DNA of 64,000 nt. Source: Leptospira brenneri (GTDB lineage Bacteria > Spirochaetota > Leptospiria > Leptospirales > Leptospiraceae). The stretch is taken from contig NZ_NPDQ01000001.1 of the NCBI RefSeq assembly GCF_002812125.1, positions 248,001 through 312,000 of the forward strand, read 5' to 3'. Shown one piece after another: positions 61,999 through 64,000 of the stretch. Position 1 is the first letter of the stretch; every line of letters begins with the position of its first letter. The translations under genes were made by a program, and so were the position numbers. The notes beneath the pieces were generated by a model. It had not been told where the DNA came from and ran no database searches. It was given only the letters and a program-made list of their open reading frames with translations.

Positions 61999-63440
61999 TG
62001 AACTTAAAATTTCGAGCGAAGGATTACAAATCCGATGACTCGTTTGAATCAGCAGAATACGAGTATTTTGGTAACGAAACCGAAGGATGGGAGATCAAAC
62101 GAAATGGTGAATCCTACCTTCATCTAGGCCCAGGTTATATCCCTCTCAAGACCATCTCTTGTGGCGTTTGTTCCACCGATATAGATCGTCGTTTTTTACC
62201 CTTCCCCTTACCCCAAATTATCGGCCATGAAGTTCTGGCAGAGGGTCTTGGTGACAACCAAGGAAAACAATATGTTGTCGAAATTAATGATACTTTTGAG
62301 GCAAGGGGAGATCAAAATCCTGATCTCTTTTGTAAGGAAGGGATTCCCACCCATTCTCCAGAAAGAAAGGTGCTTGGGATTGATAGGTTGCCTGGTGGGT
62401 TTGGACCCTATATCTTAGCACCGATTCATGCTGCGATTTCCTTAGAAGGTGTCTCTCCCAAAGCTGCTGTTTTGATGGAACCCTTTGCCGCAGCTTTACA
62501 AGCAATCCTTGCTTCGCCGCCGAAACCAGGGGATCATGTGGCAGTTCTCGGACCACGCCGATTGGGGAGTTTGATTTTAGCCGCTCTTGCTTCTTATCGA
62601 AAAACCAATGGGTCTGATTTTCGCATAACTGCAATTACTCGTCACGACCATTTAGTGACCTTGGCAAAATCGATGGGTGCCGATGAAATTGTGGATCTTC
62701 GCAAAACGGATATTAATGAACTTAAAAATCGGTTTGATATTGTTTACGATACTACTTCTACTGCTTCCGGTTTTGAATCCGCATTGCAAATTGCTAAACG
62801 TGAAGTTCATTTGAAAACTACCAATGGACAAGTGATGGCAGGTATCGCTCATTTGACAGAACTGGTTGTGGATGAACTTTCTATCCTTCCATATTCGGAT
62901 ACGAATGTTCTTTTCCATTGGAAAAAGGAAAACCGCAAGAATCAGAATGTATTTGTGTTTGGTGGTGTTTCCGCGTCTATTAAGGAAAACTTAAAAAAAC
63001 ATTTTACTGTTTTTGAGGGAAGTTCGTCGGATGCAGAAAACATTTTAAATTCAGATCAGTTTTCTAACCGATTGCCTAGGTTTGACTTCGTAGTCGTTTC
63101 TAATCCCGAAGAGTTGAGTTTGGCAATTCGACCCAATCCAAAACATGAAAATTCTTTGGCGCGACCAAGGGGAGCCATACTTGTGGATTCCACAAATGGA
63201 TCAAAGTGGCCTGTGCAAACAAATCTTGTGGCTCAATTTTTTGCCAATGGTAAAGAAATTCATAGTTCACGCTGTGGAGATTTTCATATGGCCATATCTT
63301 TACTTCGTGATAATCCAGACATTACACATGCATTGGAAACTAATTTGATTTCCCATCGTTTTTCTTCTGACCAATTGGAAGAGGCTTATGCGACGGCAAA
63401 AGATCCTTCCAGTGTTAAGGTAGTGGTCGATTTTAAATAA
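61998..63440 (+). CDS. MDR-fold dehydrogenase-like protein without structural zinc loop
   Basis: A 480-residue protein of the medium-chain dehydrogenase type but atypical. SCGVCSTDIDR (about 55-65) and IIGHEVLAEG (about 74-83) match the catalytic zinc motifs, and the middle Rossmann motif is AVLGPRRLGSLI with a Pro-Arg in place of the usual Gly-Gly. The four-Cys structural zinc loop is absent. The C-terminal half (about 300-480) is a further region not seen in ordinary ADHs. The ATG overlaps the rhomboid stop. It may be a distinct or partly degenerate dehydrogenase; the reaction is unknown. Confidence 0.72.
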   Translation: MNLKFRAKDYKSDDSFESAEYEYFGNETEGWEIKRNGESYLHLGPGYIPLKTISCGVCSTDIDRRFLPFPLPQIIGHEVLAEGLGDNQGKQYVVEINDTFEARGDQNPDLFCKEGIPTHSPERKVLGIDRLPGGFGPYILAPIHAAISLEGVSPKAAVLMEPFAAALQAILASPPKPGDHVAVLGPRRLGSLILAALASYRKTNGSDFRITAITRHDHLVTLAKSMGADEIVDLRKTDINELKNRFDIVYDTTSTASGFESALQIAKREVHLKTTNGQVMAGIAHLTELVVDELSILPYSDTNVLFHWKKENRKNQNVFVFGGVSASIKENLKKHFTVFEGSSSDAENILNSDQFSNRLPRFDFVVVSNPEELSLAIRPNPKHENSLARPRGAILVDSTNGSKWPVQTNLVAQFFANGKEIHSSRCGDFHMAISLLRDNPDITHALETNLISHRFSSDQLEEAYATAKDPSSVKVVVDFK

Positions 63441-63444
63441 ATTT

Positions 63445-64000
63445 ATGACCCAAGAGAAACAAATTCATACATCGCTTGGTCCCGTTCTTGTTCCTGTGGA
63501 AGATGGGCTTTGGGAGATTGACCTAACTCACTTAAGAATCTTTTTTGGGCTTTCCATTTTATCTCGTACCATTGGTGAAGAGATAGGAAACCAATTACAT
63601 TCTCTTCCTGGTGATTTATCTTTTACTTACAAAATCAATCCAAATATCAACCACGAGTTAGTGGATATGCACATCCAACATGTGCAAGTATTTGCAAGAG
63701 CTGGGATTTTGAAAGATTGGGTTTTGTTTCGGGAACAATTTGAAGAAAACTTACGTTTTGTATTTGGTTCTTTCCAACAACAATCTGTTGCCAAAAAGAT
63801 TCATCCAGAGTTTTACGGAGAAGATCCCAATCGAAATTCTTCAGTGGCACTACTTTTCCCGTTTGAAGCAGAATTCATTCATGATTCTGGTTATTATATC
63901 CTTATGGAAAGAGTCGCTAGCCAATATAGAATTGGTGATTTTTTTCTTCGCATAACAATTGATACAAGGGAAGATGGATGTTTGAATTTAGCAAACATCA
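63445..64000 (+). CDS. Partial CDS running off the window end
   Basis: An open frame starting at ATG 63445 and still open at base 64000 (about 185 residues seen). It begins MTQEKQIHTSLGPVLVPVEDGLW, then FGLSILSRTIGEEIGNQL. No signal peptide or family motif is evident. It starts 5 bp after the preceding gene stop and is probably in the same operon. Its full length and function cannot be judged from this window. Confidence 0.55.
   Translation, partial: MTQEKQIHTSLGPVLVPVEDGLWEIDLTHLRIFFGLSILSRTIGEEIGNQLHSLPGDLSFTYKINPNINHELVDMHIQHVQVFARAGILKDWVLFREQFEENLRFVFGSFQQQSVAKKIHPEFYGEDPNRNSSVALLFPFEAEFIHDSGYYILMERVASQYRIGDFFLRITIDTREDGCLNLANI

Noticed and set aside
1..64000. CRISPR arrays, insertion sequences, integrases or rRNA operons
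   Set aside because: No regularly spaced repeats, transposase-like or integrase-like proteins, or rRNA-like segments were seen.

Overview
The window looks like chromosome from a Leptospira species, probably of the saprophytic (L. biflexa-like) branch. The reasons are moderate-to-low GC, many TTG and GTG starts, many spirochaete-style lipoprotein signals ending in Cys, isolated single tRNA genes, several SpoIIE phosphatases with 7TM sensor modules, PAS/EAL/cyclase signalling genes, ThyX as thymidylate synthase, and a large acyl-CoA metabolism set. This assignment rests on recognised protein families and style, not on a database search.

Layout. 1-4.0 kb: a TetR-regulated operon for a TonB-dependent receptor and a Cys-rich lipoprotein. 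4.0-9.3 kb: ilvD, a pirin, a beta-barrel protein and a PAS histidine kinase. 9.4-14.4 kb: a zinc-ribbon/propeller protein coupled to a 7TMR-DISM/SpoIIE phosphatase, then an Old Yellow Enzyme reductase. 14.4-15.85 kb: carbonic anhydrase flanked by two GC-rich structured non-coding stretches and tRNA-Gly. 15.85-21.2 kb: M32 carboxypeptidase, a stand-alone FliG-C-like protein, DUF423, a CPBP protease and an M23 peptidase. 21.2-25.4 kb: a module resembling the lvaCAB genes for 4-hydroxyacyl-CoA breakdown, with an EAL phosphodiesterase gene inside it. 25.4-29.1 kb: aldo-keto reductase, acylphosphatase, RppH, SixA-like phosphatase, tRNA-Pro and a phasin-like protein. 29.2-33.6 kb: a paraoxonase-like lipoprotein, then an AT-rich accessory pair (Mrr endonuclease plus ApeA-like HEPN protein) and DUF1697. 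33.7-37.5 kb: a divergent TetR/SDR pair with a palindromic operator, ruvC, and a long acyl-CoA dehydrogenase resembling methylsuccinyl-CoA dehydrogenase. 37.6-42.9 kb: envelope proteins, including a lipoprotein gene preceded by a 12-codon leader ORF. 42.9-47.8 kb: a TerB-like gene and the metG, adenylate cyclase, HisI-like, rhodanese operon. 47.9-56.7 kb: NTF2, SRPBCC and GAF-alpha/beta hydrolase genes, thyX, a FecR protein with a CxxCH motif, a porin-like barrel, DsbD and a nitronate monooxygenase. 56.7-64 kb: a second SpoIIE phosphatase, two MDR dehydrogenases, a rhomboid protease, helical proteins of unknown role and a gene cut by the window end.

Most of the window is ordinary chromosome. 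The most notable accessory piece is the Mrr/HEPN pair, a likely anti-phage island. Other unusual items are the HisI paralogue whose DCDxD motif sits at the N-terminus instead of the catalytic position, the FecR-CxxCH/porin/DsbD operon, the coupled leader ORF, the lva-like cluster, and two unexplained structured intergenic elements. I saw no CRISPR array, insertion sequence, integrase or rRNA gene.
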